Source: Bacillus sp. Cs-700 (GTDB taxonomy: Bacteria > Bacillota > Bacilli > Bacillales > Guptibacillaceae). From it: 64,000 nucleotides of DNA. Of the stretch, positions 55,455-64,000 are shown in pieces. Each line of letters begins with the position of its first letter. Position 1 is the stretch's first letter. The stretch spans positions 806,001-870,000 of the forward strand of contig NZ_CP041063.1 in NCBI RefSeq assembly GCF_011082085.1, given 5' to 3'. Position numbers and translations under genes: made by a program. The notes below the pieces were generated by a model. The model was not told the origin of the DNA, made no database searches, and saw nothing but the letters and a program-made list of their open reading frames with translations.

Positions 55455-56472
55455 GAACATTCAACTCCTTGTTTGCGCTTAATGCATTTAGTTGCTTTCG
55501 ACCAGTACCATTCATAATGGCATCTTTAGCCATCTGCACACCATCTTTAATAGTTGCACACGTTCCTGCAAGGTAGAGAGCTGCTCCAGCATTATAGAGA
55601 ACAATTCCAGTGCTAGCTTCATTTCCTTCATCGTTAAAAATTCGTTCAATTAAACTCGCACTTTCTTTTGAGGTGTTGACCACTAAATCCTGAGCGTTAC
55701 CTGTTGATAGACCAACTTCTTCTGGTGTGCGGCGATAAGTCATGATCTCACCATTTCTTAATTCGACAAAATCGGTGTAAGTGGAAATAGAACACTCATC
55801 GATTCCTTCCCCACCAGTCACCAGTAAAGCACGTTTTGTTCCTAGACGCTTTAATGCTTTCGCCATTTTCAATGCTTTTTCATGACTATAAACACCAATT
55901 AGCTGTGACTGACTACCGGCTGGATTTGCTAGCGGCCCCAGGCTATTGAAAACCGTTCTAAACCCAATCGCTTTTCGAGCACTTACAGCGTGCTTCATAG
56001 CTACATGGTAATTCGGAGCAAATAGGAAACACATGTTTCTTTCCTTCAGAGTTGCAACAGCTTCGCTACGACTTGATTGTGTAGGGATACCGAGCTCATC
56101 AAGAACATCTGCGCTACCACTCTTAGAGGAAACAGCTTTATTACCGTGCTTCGCAACTTTGACACCCAGACTAGATACAAGTATGGCTGAAGCAGTTGAT
56201 ATATTGAAGGTAGAGTGGCCGTCCCCTCCTGTACCACAAGTATCGATTAGCGGCAATCCGCCATGATCGAGCTGAACAACATGGTTTCGAAGGGAGCGAA
56301 CAAACCCAGTCAATTCATCAACCGTTTCTCCCCTCATTTGGAGAATGGTCAGAAAGCTAGCAATTTGTGCATCATTCGCTCTTCCTTCCATAATAACATC
56401 CATGACCTGTTCTGCTATGGATTCAGTCAGCGTGTGCCCCTCCATCATTCTGCTTAATTGTTCTTTAAACAT
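55447..56472 (-). CDS. trpD: Anthranilate phosphoribosyltransferase
   Basis: 341 residues: helical N-domain, then DTCGTGGDGHSTFNIST (PRPP loop), KHGNKAVSSKSGSADVL, and FLFAPNYHVAMKHA. Uses anthranilate, which could also come from kynureninase in this window. Eight-base overlap with trpE. Confidence 0.97.
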   Translation of the reverse strand: MFKEQLSRMMEGHTLTESIAEQVMDVIMEGRANDAQIASFLTILQMRGETVDELTGFVRSLRNHVVQLDHGGLPLIDTCGTGGDGHSTFNISTASAILVSSLGVKVAKHGNKAVSSKSGSADVLDELGIPTQSSRSEAVATLKERNMCFLFAPNYHVAMKHAVSARKAIGFRTVFNSLGPLANPAGSQSQLIGVYSHEKALKMAKALKRLGTKRALLVTGGEGIDECSISTYTDFVELRNGEIMTYRRTPEEVGLSTGNAQDLVVNTSKESASLIERIFNDEGNEASTGIVLYNAGAALYLAGTCATIKDGVQMAKDAIMNGTGRKQLNALSANKELNVHA

Positions 56473-57976
56473 TTAGCTGCTCCTCCTTTTTGTCGAAAAT
56501 AGCTTCCGCTACCTGAATCGCTTTAATAAGAGCACTCGCCTTATTTCGCGTCTCTTCCCATTCGCTCTCAGGTACGGAATCAGCTACGATCCCTGCTCCT
56601 GCTTGCACGTATGCTGTACCGTCTTTAATCACCATTGTTCGAATGGCGATACATGAATCAACATTGCCATCAAATCCTATATATCCAATAGCTCCTGAAT
56701 AAATGGATCGCGAAGTTGGTTCAAGCTCGTTCAATATTTGCATCGCCCTTACTTTTGGCGCACCAGAAACTGTACCTGCAGGAAAGGAGGCTACTACCGC
56801 ATCTAAACTAGTAAATCGAGGTGCCAAAACACCTGTTACTTTAGAAATAATGTGCATCACATGAGAGAAGCGTCCAATGTCCATTAACTGTGGTACTGAA
56901 ACACTTCCGTATTCCGCTACTCTCCCAACGTCATTTCTTGCAAGATCGACGAGCATATAGTGCTCTGCTCGTTCCTTCTCATCTTCAAGCAACTCTTCAG
57001 CGAGCTCATTATCTTCTTCAGCTGTTTTTCCACGTTTTCTCGTCCCTGCAATTGGATCGATCTCAATTTTCCCATCTTGTACCTGAACTAATTTCTCAGG
57101 TGAACTACCGATGATTTCTACATCGTTCATTTTTAAATAAAACATATATGGTGATGGGTTAATGACTCTGAGAACTCGATAAAGATCTAATCCTCCAATG
57201 GTGACATCTTTTTCAAACCTTTGAGATAATACCGCCTGGAAGACATCCCCTTCTTCAATATAAGATTTTATTTTATTAACATCATTTAAGAATTGCTGCT
57301 TTTCATAGTTCGATTTAATATCAGAGAAATCCACCTCATGTGAAGCATCTTCAGGAAGAAGCATCACTTCACCTTGATTAGTCTTTGATGCAAGAGAGAC
57401 AAGTTCTTCCATAATCGAAAAAGCATCCGTATAAACTCGTTCAACATCTAAAGCCTCTTTTACCCTGGCGTGATGACAAACTGTTAATCGCTTTAAATGA
57501 TGATCATAGATTAATAAATTCTCACAAACCATAAAATGAACTAACGGCATATCTTCGTCCCGGTCAGGATGAACTGGAATTTTGTCAAAATGACTAACAG
57601 CATCATAGCCAATATAGCCAACAGCTCCACCATAAAAAGGGAAGTCGTGATCTGGTAGCTTAGGATTTAAATATTCAAATAGCGCTTTTACTCCTGACTG
57701 GAAATCATTTCGTTGAAGGATTCTATTCCCATCCACATCATTAACAGAGAAAACACCTTTTTGTTCAACCAAGGAATAGACTGGATCTACTCCTATAAAT
57801 GAATAGCGTGACCAGCTTGACTCTTGATCACTACTCTCTAATAGAAAGCTTGCTCGTTTACCTATATTTTGAAAAATCTGAATGGGTGTTGTCGTATCAA
57901 GGAAATACGACTTCATTAATGGGATCATCCCGTAAGTTTCGGAATCCCTTTGAAAAGAAGAATAATTTGAAGTCAA
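56465..57976 (-). CDS. trpE: Anthranilate synthase component I
   Basis: Chorismate + ammonia/glutamine to anthranilate; first trp enzyme. 503 residues: N-terminal feedback-binding part with LLESSD (the L-L-E-S tryptophan site), then chorismate-binding core (SQRFEKDV, SSPEKLVQVQDG, IDPIAGTRKRGKT, FPAGTVSGAPKVRAMQ, QAGAGIVADS). Start at TTG 57976, five to six bases after AGGTGA; earlier ATGs in frame lie in the leader with weak sites. No trpG follows; in Bacillus the glutamine amidotransferase is pabA/trpG in the folate operon. Confidence 0.96.
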   Translation of the reverse strand: MTSNYSSFQRDSETYGMIPLMKSYFLDTTTPIQIFQNIGKRASFLLESSDQESSWSRYSFIGVDPVYSLVEQKGVFSVNDVDGNRILQRNDFQSGVKALFEYLNPKLPDHDFPFYGGAVGYIGYDAVSHFDKIPVHPDRDEDMPLVHFMVCENLLIYDHHLKRLTVCHHARVKEALDVERVYTDAFSIMEELVSLASKTNQGEVMLLPEDASHEVDFSDIKSNYEKQQFLNDVNKIKSYIEEGDVFQAVLSQRFEKDVTIGGLDLYRVLRVINPSPYMFYLKMNDVEIIGSSPEKLVQVQDGKIEIDPIAGTRKRGKTAEEDNELAEELLEDEKERAEHYMLVDLARNDVGRVAEYGSVSVPQLMDIGRFSHVMHIISKVTGVLAPRFTSLDAVVASFPAGTVSGAPKVRAMQILNELEPTSRSIYSGAIGYIGFDGNVDSCIAIRTMVIKDGTAYVQAGAGIVADSVPESEWEETRNKASALIKAIQVAEAIFDKKEEQLNV

Positions 57977-58099
57977 CTTTCTCACCTCTCCATTGTTAGT
58001 CATGGAGAATGGAAAAGCTGAGTAATCCGAGGATAAAAATGTGGTATAACAAAGAACAGACTGTAATTGTCTGAATGTTACCAATATCGAAAAAGGGTA

Positions 58100-58130
58100 T
58101 AATAAAACCCCCTAATAACCTCAGGGGGTG
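58100..58130 (-). terminator. trp attenuator terminator
   Basis: ACCCCCT-(9 nt)-AGGGGGT followed by TTTTATT on the minus strand, ~125 nt before trpE. Confidence 0.85.
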
Positions 58131-58145
58131 TATAAACGTATCCCT

Positions 58146-58219
58146 CTAAGCTCTCCTCAACTCAACTATCCTATTCTCTGCTCTCTCAACTCGTAATACC
58201 TAATCGTGCCTCTGCTCTA
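58146..58219 (-). promoter_or_regulatory. TRAP-binding site of the trp leader
   Basis: Thirteen GAG/TAG triplets on the minus strand; the ten from 58193 to 58146 are spaced mostly by two bases (GAGttGAGaGAGcaGAGaaTAGga...), as in the eleven-repeat B. subtilis trp leader. Tryptophan-bound TRAP would wrap this RNA and let the downstream terminator form. The TRAP gene (mtrB) is not in the window. Confidence 0.92.
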
Positions 58220-58231
58220 AAACTTATATCT

Positions 58232-58260
58232 ATCCTAGTATGATGAATTTGATTTGTCAA
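58232..58260 (-). promoter_or_regulatory. Sigma-A promoter of trpEDCFBA
   Basis: Perfect TTGACA (58260-58255) inside the end of aroH, 17 bp, TAGGAT (58237-58232); start about 58226, just before the TRAP repeats. Confidence 0.75.
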
Positions 58261-58619
58261 CTCGCAAGATCTGGACGAAGTGACACAGCTTTCTCTAAAT
58301 AAATGTGATTAATTTCATCCTGGTCAATTGTTGTATTCACCGTCATTAACAGTCGAATACACAGCGGTAGCGCTCCTTGAACAGGGATTTCTGATGAGCA
58401 AAGCAACGGAACGTTTGACCACCCTTTAAATGCTCGAACTGCTTCTGCAGGGAATACAGCATCTAAATCCCCAGTCATCGTAAACTGAATGGACGCCACC
58501 ATAGCAGGATCGATTTCATTATGTTCGATTAGTTGTTCTAGTAACGTCATCGTTGCATGAATAATTTCATCTTTTTCATTAAGGTTAACTGTCGTTGCTC
58601 CTCTAATCCCTCGAATCAA
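58257..58619 (-). CDS. aroH: Chorismate mutase, AroH type
   Basis: Chorismate to prephenate. 120-residue monofunctional trimeric enzyme: MIRGIRGATTV with the catalytic Arg near residue 6, SIQFTMTGDLDAVFPA, and the VPLLCSSEIPVQGALP segment. Overlaps aroB by four bases; its last codons contain the trp promoter. Confidence 0.96.
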   Translation of the reverse strand: MIRGIRGATTVNLNEKDEIIHATMTLLEQLIEHNEIDPAMVASIQFTMTGDLDAVFPAEAVRAFKGWSNVPLLCSSEIPVQGALPLCIRLLMTVNTTIDQDEINHIYLEKAVSLRPDLAS

Positions 58620-59692
58620 TGTGCTCCACTCCCTTCCATACTAGATCGAAGCAGTTCAAGGGCAGATTCATCGTCTATCATCACTTTAACAGGCTGACCG
58701 ATCTTCTTTAATAAAACAAATTGTAATGTTCTGTTTTCCGCTTTTTTGTCTTTCTTCATCCGGTCAACTAATTTGTGAATACTAAGCTCATTCGGAACTG
58801 CAGTAGGAAGACCGATATCTTGAAACCATTTCGTTATTTCATCAATACGAAACGTTGTTTGAAAATATTCCTCACTTAGTTTGAGGGCATAGATCATACC
58901 AATAGCAACCGCTTCTCCGTGTGTCATTTTTCCATATCCAAGCTCTGATTCAATCGCGTGACCTAGTGTATGACCAAAATTCAAGTAAGCTCTGATTCCT
59001 TGTTCGCGCTCATCTTCCTTCACAATTGCGCCTTTGACACTAATACCCTTCTTGATAATGAATTGAAGCTCTTCATCAGTGTAGTCCTGAACTTTCTTTC
59101 CTCTATCCATTAGCCATTGTAAAAACGAATCATCATGTATGAGCGCATGCTTGATCACTTCACTAAATCCAGAACGCCATTCGCGATCTGGAAGGGTTCT
59201 TAGACACTCCGTATCATAAATAACGGCTGACGGCTGATGAAAGGCACCAATTAAATTCTTACCGACTTCATGGTTAATCCCTGTTTTCCCACCAACGCTT
59301 GAGTCATGAGCTAGTAACGTAGTTGGAATTTGAATAAATTCAATACCTCTCATGTATGTAGCGGCAGCAAAGCCGGCTAGATCACCTACTACCCCACCAC
59401 CAAGAGCAATGATGCAGGCTTTTCGATCCAACTCAGCTTTAAGTAATGCTGTCATTACCTCATGGTACATAGCGAAAGATTTCGATTCTTCTCCAGAAGG
59501 AACAACGAAAGTCTGGATATTCTCATCTCCTTGAATTGATGATAAATATCTTTCTTCAACTGCTTCATCTGTAATAATGAAAAAACTTGAGTAAGAAGCG
59601 TAATCAATCAGATCTCTCCATTTGTTTCGAATCCCAGTTCCAATATGAACAGAATAACATCCTCCATTTGTATCAATCGTTAAACTGTCCAT
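58616..59692 (-). CDS. aroB: 3-dehydroquinate synthase
   Basis: Second step of the shikimate pathway, NAD and metal dependent. 358 residues: GGGVVGDLAGFAAATYMRG, IPTTLLAHDSSVGGKTGIN, NFGHTLGHAIES and HGEAVAIGM (zinc histidines). ATG start two bases past the aroC stop. Confidence 0.97.
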   Translation of the reverse strand: MDSLTIDTNGGCYSVHIGTGIRNKWRDLIDYASYSSFFIITDEAVEERYLSSIQGDENIQTFVVPSGEESKSFAMYHEVMTALLKAELDRKACIIALGGGVVGDLAGFAAATYMRGIEFIQIPTTLLAHDSSVGGKTGINHEVGKNLIGAFHQPSAVIYDTECLRTLPDREWRSGFSEVIKHALIHDDSFLQWLMDRGKKVQDYTDEELQFIIKKGISVKGAIVKEDEREQGIRAYLNFGHTLGHAIESELGYGKMTHGEAVAIGMIYALKLSEEYFQTTFRIDEITKWFQDIGLPTAVPNELSIHKLVDRMKKDKKAENRTLQFVLLKKIGQPVKVMIDDESALELLRSSMEGSGAH

Positions 59693-59694
59693 CC

Positions 59695-60867
59695 TTAAAA
59701 CTCCCGGCTATATGTCCTGAAGCGTTCAAGCGCATCTGCAATTTCTTCCATTCGATCATGACCAAATTTATCGAGAATCGAACAAGCGACTTCCCATGCA
59801 ACAACATTTTCAGCCACAACGCTAGCTGCAGGTACTGCACAGCTGTCCGATCGTTCAATACTTGCCTGGAAGGGCTCCTTTGAATCGATATCGACACTTT
59901 GCAGTGGTTTGTATAGTGTTGGGATAGGTTTCATAACCCCTTTAACAACGATCGGCATTCCTGTTGTCATGCCGCCCTCAAAACCTCCAAGTCGATTGGT
60001 TTTTCGTGTGTATCCTTCTGACTCAGACCATTGAATTTCATCGTGAACTTCACTGCCTGGCTTTCTAGCCGCTTCAAAGCCTATTCCAAACTCAACCCCT
60101 TTAAACGCATTAATGCTCATGACAGCCCCTGCAATTTTGGCATCAAGCTTACGATCGTAGTGAACATGACTTCCAAGACCTACAGGTAGACCCTCGACGA
60201 TTACTTCTACGATGCCTCCAATTGAATCGCCATTCTTTTTAGCATCATCAATTGCTTCCATCATTTTATTTCCTGCTTTTTCATCAAGGCTTCGAACAGG
60301 CGATTCTTCAGAAACGCGCTGAACTTCTTCAAGAGACATACCACCATCGTATTGACTCTCAATCCCTCCAATCATGCGCACGTGCCCAGCTACCTTAATA
60401 TCAAGTGTTTTGAGTAGTTTTTTAGCTACTGCTCCAGCAGCAACTCTTACCGTTGTTTCTCTAGCAGATGAACGTTCCAATACGTTTCTCATGTCACGAT
60501 GGTTATATTTAATAGCGCCATTTAAATCTGCATGACCAGGACGCGGACGTGAGATTTGACGCTTCATGTTTTCTTCTTGTTCTTTCGTTAATGGCTCTGC
60601 ACCCATATAATTTTTCCAGTGCGTCCAATCTTTATTTTCTACAACAAGCGCAATGGGAGCACCTGTCGATTTCGCATGTCGAACTCCACTTAAAATTTGG
60701 ACTTGATCCTTCTCAATTTGCATACGTCGACCACGCCCATATCCAAGCTGGCGCCTCGCAAGTTCAGTGTTAATATCTTCTGCCAATAGCTCAAGACCAG
60801 AAGGAAGTCCTTCAAGTATTGTTGTTAGCTGCGGTCCGTGTGATTCTCCTGCTGTTAAGTATCTCAT
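59695..60867 (-). CDS. aroC: Chorismate synthase
   Basis: EPSP to chorismate with reduced FMN (aroF in B. subtilis). 390 residues, the same as B. subtilis. Seen: [74 protein letters not shown] 60867 chosen after GGAGGAG. First gene of the supra-operon. Confidence 0.97.
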   Translation of the reverse strand: MRYLTAGESHGPQLTTILEGLPSGLELLAEDINTELARRQLGYGRGRRMQIEKDQVQILSGVRHAKSTGAPIALVVENKDWTHWKNYMGAEPLTKEQEENMKRQISRPRPGHADLNGAIKYNHRDMRNVLERSSARETTVRVAAGAVAKKLLKTLDIKVAGHVRMIGGIESQYDGGMSLEEVQRVSEESPVRSLDEKAGNKMMEAIDDAKKNGDSIGGIVEVIVEGLPVGLGSHVHYDRKLDAKIAGAVMSINAFKGVEFGIGFEAARKPGSEVHDEIQWSESEGYTRKTNRLGGFEGGMTTGMPIVVKGVMKPIPTLYKPLQSVDIDSKEPFQASIERSDSCAVPAASVVAENVVAWEVACSILDKFGHDRMEEIADALERFRTYSREF

Positions 60868-60906
60868 CTCAATCTCCTCCATTATGCTTTGGCGCTTTTA
60901 CGTACT

Positions 60907-60936
60907 ACTATATCACACCATATAAAATTCGTGTAA
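60907..60936 (-). promoter_or_regulatory. Extended -10 promoter of the aromatic supra-operon
   Basis: TTACAC (60936-60931), 18 bp, TGA-TATAGT (60912-60907) on the minus strand. Confidence 0.6.
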
Positions 60937-61088
60937 GTATTTTTAACTTTTTCAATGATGGTTGGGCATATCCTAACACAATTTAACTAAAAAAACACAA
61001 AATTTTTATTCTTTTCTCTAGCAGAATTGCTTCATCCGTTTTCTTTCGTTAATGTTGAAGATATAACCTACAACAAGGAAGTGTCTAG

Positions 61089-62507
61089 ATGGAAATCACA
61101 AATCTTACAGCTCAATCCATGGCAAAAAAAATAAAAGCAAAAGAGATTTCCCCTGTGGAAGTTGTGCAAAGTCATCTCAATCGAATAAAACGTTTGAATC
61201 CTAAACTGAATTTATTTATCACTGTATTTGAAGAACAAGCGACAGCAGAAGCAAAAGCAGCTGAAACAGAACTGATGAATACCGGTACAAGAGGACCTTT
61301 GCACGGTGTACCAATCGCATTAAAAGACCTTACACCAGTAGCCGGCCGGCGTACTACGTTTGGTTCTCCACTTTTTAAAGACCACATTCCACAATCAGAG
61401 CCGACAATTGTAAAAAGGATCCGAAACGCAGGTGCTATTATTATTGGAAAAACAAATACACCAGAATTCGGGCATAAAGGCACAACAGACAATCTCTTAA
61501 TAGGTCCGACAAAGAATCCATGGGACCCTTCTAGAACTGCTGGAGGATCAAGTGGTGGATCTGCTGCTGCAGTAGCAAGCAAGTGCGTGCCACTAGCGGA
61601 AGGTAGTGATGGAGGCGGTTCGATTCGTATTCCTTCATGCCTAAATGGCATTATTGGTCACAAACCAACGTTTGGTCGCGTACCGTTTGACAGCTCACCT
61701 TTCAATCGCTTTGGAACGACTCAGCCTTTTGTTCATTATGGTCCAATGGCAAGATCAACCGGTGACGCAGCTCTCCTCCTCTCTGTGATGGAAGGCTACC
61801 AGCCAACTGATCCGTATTCGGTTCCAGTCCCAGAGGAAAATTTACTTGAGGAAATGAAATTAGGTGTTAAAGGTAAAAGGTTCGCCTTTACAGAAAACTT
61901 TGGATTGTATCCCTTTGAGCAAGAAATTTTAGGTCCGCTAGAAGAAGCGATCAGACTTTTACGTGACCACGGGGCAATCGTAGAAAATATCCCATTTCAA
62001 TTTGGTATGAACCTTGAAGAATTGATTTCATTCTTCAACAAGATGTGGTATGCAGGTTTGGCAACAGCTTACGGGTCGCTTTATGATCGCTTCCCTTCAC
62101 AATTTAGTCTCTCTGTTGCTCGCATGATTGAATCCGGTAGACAGCTTAGCGCAATAGAATTAAGAGAAACCGAAATGAAGCGTACGATCATTTGGAACAC
62201 ACTTCAACAAGAATTAGATCGGTATGACGCTATTCTGTCTCCAGTTGTTGGAGTAACTGCTTTTTCACATCAAATCGAAGGTCCTGATACGATAAACGGA
62301 AGAGCTGCCGCCCCAATCTCTGATTGGATGATGACCCAGTTATATAATTGTACTGGGCATCCAGCGATATCGATCCCAGTCGGAAAAGCGCGATCTGGCT
62401 TACCCGTAGGTCTTCAGGCTGCGACCGGCAAATTCAACGATACTTTATTATTTAGAATTGCCTATACACTTGAACAGGAAAAAGGTTTTGAATTCCCAAT
62501 GATCTAA
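61089..62507 (+). CDS. Amidase signature family hydrolase
   Basis: 472 residues with the Ser-cisSer-Lys triad: K79 (PIALKDL), S154/S155 in AGGSSGGSAAAVA, and nucleophile S178 in DGGGSIRIP. Substrate unknown; the family includes amidases and, in some branches, 6-aminohexanoate-cyclic-dimer-type hydrolases. It is not GatA: no gatB/gatC neighbours. AAGGAAGTG before the ATG. It occupies the place where B. subtilis has cheR, on the opposite strand, so it was probably inserted between ndk and aroC. Confidence 0.88.
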   Translation: MEITNLTAQSMAKKIKAKEISPVEVVQSHLNRIKRLNPKLNLFITVFEEQATAEAKAAETELMNTGTRGPLHGVPIALKDLTPVAGRRTTFGSPLFKDHIPQSEPTIVKRIRNAGAIIIGKTNTPEFGHKGTTDNLLIGPTKNPWDPSRTAGGSSGGSAAAVASKCVPLAEGSDGGGSIRIPSCLNGIIGHKPTFGRVPFDSSPFNRFGTTQPFVHYGPMARSTGDAALLLSVMEGYQPTDPYSVPVPEENLLEEMKLGVKGKRFAFTENFGLYPFEQEILGPLEEAIRLLRDHGAIVENIPFQFGMNLEELISFFNKMWYAGLATAYGSLYDRFPSQFSLSVARMIESGRQLSAIELRETEMKRTIIWNTLQQELDRYDAILSPVVGVTAFSHQIEGPDTINGRAAAPISDWMMTQLYNCTGHPAISIPVGKARSGLPVGLQAATGKFNDTLLFRIAYTLEQEKGFEFPMI

Positions 62508-62532
62508 CCGCCTATTCATCATTTTGATTAAA

Positions 62533-62566
62533 AAAAGAACCAGACAGAAATCAGTCTGGTTCTTTT
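62533..62566. terminator. Bidirectional terminator
   Basis: AAAAGAACCAGAC / GTCTGGTTCTTTT, 13-bp perfect stem, between the convergent amidase and ndk genes. Confidence 0.92.
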
Positions 62567-62599
62567 CATATAAGCGCTTTCATTTTTCCTTCAAAAAAA

Positions 62600-63043
62600 T
62601 TAAACCCACTTCGAAACGGTTTTTGTATATTCATTTAATTCATTTTCATTAAAAAACAATGCAATTTCACGCTCTGCACTTTCAGGTGAATCTGATCCGT
62701 GGATCACATTCATACTTACTTGAACACCGTAGTCACCGCGAATTGTTCCTGGATTAGCATCTTTTGGATTCGTTGCCCCCATCATCGTACGAGCAGTAGA
62801 AATAACATTTTCACCTTCCCAAACCATTGCGAAGACAGGACCTGATGTAATAAAGTCAACTAGTTCCCCGAAGAATGGACGCTCTTTATGTTCACCATAA
62901 TGAGTTTCTGCAAGGTCTTTTGAAACCGTCATCAATTTTGCCCCTACTAAATTAAATCCTTTATTCTCAAAGCGTGATACAATTCCACCAATCAAATTAC
63001 GTTGAACACCGTCAGGCTTTACCATTAGAAAAGTTTTCTCCAC
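62600..63043 (-). CDS. ndk: Nucleoside diphosphate kinase
   Basis: Transfers gamma-phosphate among nucleotides through a phosphohistidine. 147 residues: [49 protein letters not shown] and active-site H115 in [16 protein letters not shown] small hairpin (GGGCAGA/TCTGCCC at 63079-63100) without a T run lies between hepT and ndk. Confidence 0.98.
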   Translation of the reverse strand: MEKTFLMVKPDGVQRNLIGGIVSRFENKGFNLVGAKLMTVSKDLAETHYGEHKERPFFGELVDFITSGPVFAMVWEGENVISTARTMMGATNPKDANPGTIRGDYGVQVSMNVIHGSDSPESAEREIALFFNENELNEYTKTVSKWV

Positions 63044-63145
63044 AAAAATCTCCTCACTTTCAACACATTGTATGTATAGGGCAGAAATATTTATCTGCCC
63101 TTCAAAATTCTATCAAATATTCGCAAAAATAACAACATTTCCTTT

Positions 63146-64000
63146 TTAATGTTTTCTCTTGCCGATATATTCTGCGATTTGTCTAAGTGACGTTCTTGCT
63201 GAAGAAGCGGGTAGCTGTTCTAGTTCATAGAAAGCTTTTTGAAGGTAGCGATCGCTAATTTGTCGAGAATGTTCAATACCACCTGACAATTTCACAATGG
63301 ACAGAACTTGATCCACCTGCTCTTGAGAAGCATGGAGCTCTTCTGAAAAAACATCCATGATTTTCTTCTTTTCGTTTTTTTGGTTCATCGCATAAAGGAC
63401 AGGTAACGTAATGTTCCCCTGTAGTAAGTCTCCGCCCGCTGGTTTCCCAAGCTGTTTTACAGTTCCTGTATAATCTAATATATCATCCGTTATTTGGTAA
63501 GACATACCAACGTAATAACCGAATTGCTTTAAGTGAAGCTGCTCTTGTTTAGGTGCTCCCGCTGCGACTGCCCCTAGCTCACATGAAGTTGAGATTAGAA
63601 GGGCTGTTTTACGTTTAATCCTGCGAAAATAATCCCGTACATTTTGATCCCAATTAAATTGATCACGAATCTGTTCAATTTCACCAACGCTCATCTCTAA
63701 AATGGCATGGGACAAAATTCGATTTGCAGTCGGGTCATTTAATTCGGTCACTAGTTCAATGGCTCGAGCAAAAATATAATCTCCAGTATACATCGCTACA
63801 CGGTTATCCCATTTTGCTTTTATTGTTTTAGCGCCCCGTCTCATTTCAGCGTCATCAATGACGTCGTCATGAACGAGAGAAGCCATGTGAATTAGTTCAA
63901 GCGCCACCGCTACGTTTTTCATGAGTGGCAAATTGTAATTCCCGAACTTACCTGAAAGCAGAACGAAAACAGGACGGATTCGTTTCCCTCCAGCTTTTAA
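63146..64000 (-). CDS. hepT: Heptaprenyl diphosphate synthase component II, 5' end outside window
   Basis: Catalytic subunit making the C35 side chain of menaquinone-7. ~284 residues lie in the window; the frame continues past 64000, so the N-terminus is missing. Seen: AGGKRIRP, first Asp-rich motif in LVHDDVIDDAEMRRG, second in YQITDDILDYTG, GKPAGGDLLQGNITLP and the GGIEHSR end. Order hepT-ndk-aroC as in B. subtilis, but without cheR. Supplies the quinone used by QcrABC. Confidence 0.95.
   Translation of the reverse strand, partial: LKAGGKRIRPVFVLLSGKFGNYNLPLMKNVAVALELIHMASLVHDDVIDDAEMRRGAKTIKAKWDNRVAMYTGDYIFARAIELVTELNDPTANRILSHAILEMSVGEIEQIRDQFNWDQNVRDYFRRIKRKTALLISTSCELGAVAAGAPKQEQLHLKQFGYYVGMSYQITDDILDYTGTVKQLGKPAGGDLLQGNITLPVLYAMNQKNEKKKIMDVFSEELHASQEQVDQVLSIVKLSGGIEHSRQISDRYLQKAFYELEQLPASSARTSLRQIAEYIGKRKH

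Noticed and set aside
61172-61651. 159-codon open frame on the minus strand within the amidase gene
   Set aside because: Lies fully antisense to a well-supported gene, no ribosome site, and its composition mirrors the amidase codons.
62569-62582. cre-like sequence TGAAAGCGCTTATA (minus strand)
   Set aside because: One mismatch to the consensus and located after the shared terminator at the 3' ends of two genes, where control is unlikely.

Overview
This window is a chromosomal segment of an endospore-forming member of the Bacillaceae (Firmicutes). The evidence is the Bacillus subtilis-like gene order (hepT-ndk, aroC-aroB-aroH-trpEDCFBA-hisC-tyrA-aroA, ypiA-ypiB-ypiF-qcrABC-ypjA-ypjB, ypjD-dapB-mgsA-bshB1-bshA-cca-birA, panBCD-dinG, ypmA-ypmB-aspB-asnS-dnaD-nth, recU-ponA), the small acid-soluble spore proteins with sigma-G type promoters, bacillithiol genes, a TRAP-type trp leader and strong AGGAGG ribosome binding sites. 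I cannot name the species. No insertion sequence, prophage, CRISPR array or integrase is visible.

Layout. 1-7.1 kb: end of an unknown gene, an aldo/keto reductase, a solitary HNH endonuclease with a modified-base-reader-like N-terminus, a short-chain dehydrogenase, class III fructose-1,6-bisphosphatase (fbp), and folD behind a ZTP riboswitch. 7.3-8.0 kb: seven tRNA genes on the minus strand. 8.1-18.6 kb: an accessory and sporulation-rich block: kynureninase with a CcpA site on its promoter, a CotF-like pair, an AgcS transporter, a YjcZ-like peptide, a deoxynucleotidase plus cysteine-less thioredoxin-reductase-like pair, a DD-carboxypeptidase, SASPs and small ypp-type genes. 18.6-31.1 kb: recU-ponA facing nth-dnaD-asnS-aspB-ypmB-ypmA, a degenerate metallo-beta-lactamase-fold secreted protein and dinG. 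31.3-39.2 kb: panBCD with a long structured leader, then a tightly overlapped operon for tRNA maturation, biotin ligation, bacillithiol, methylglyoxal and lysine synthesis. 39.3-48.1 kb: ypjC, yugP, ypjBA, the menaquinol:cytochrome c reductase qcrABC, ypiF, a GNAT protein, ypiB and ypiA. 48.3-60.9 kb: the aromatic amino-acid supra-operon. 61-64 kb: an amidase, ndk and the truncated hepT.

The genes are mostly core metabolism and cell-envelope or DNA maintenance. The least explained parts lie between genes. They are a terminator-ended candidate RNA on the plus strand at 27165-27313; a ~90-nt CU-rich candidate small RNA at 48333-48422 whose terminator hairpin holds a perfect cre match; the ~230-nt panB leader with a complete terminator-like hairpin; and a cre box overlapping the kynU -35 element. 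Several start codons were moved from the longest reading frame to an internal codon with a proper Shine-Dalgarno; these choices are stated in each entry.
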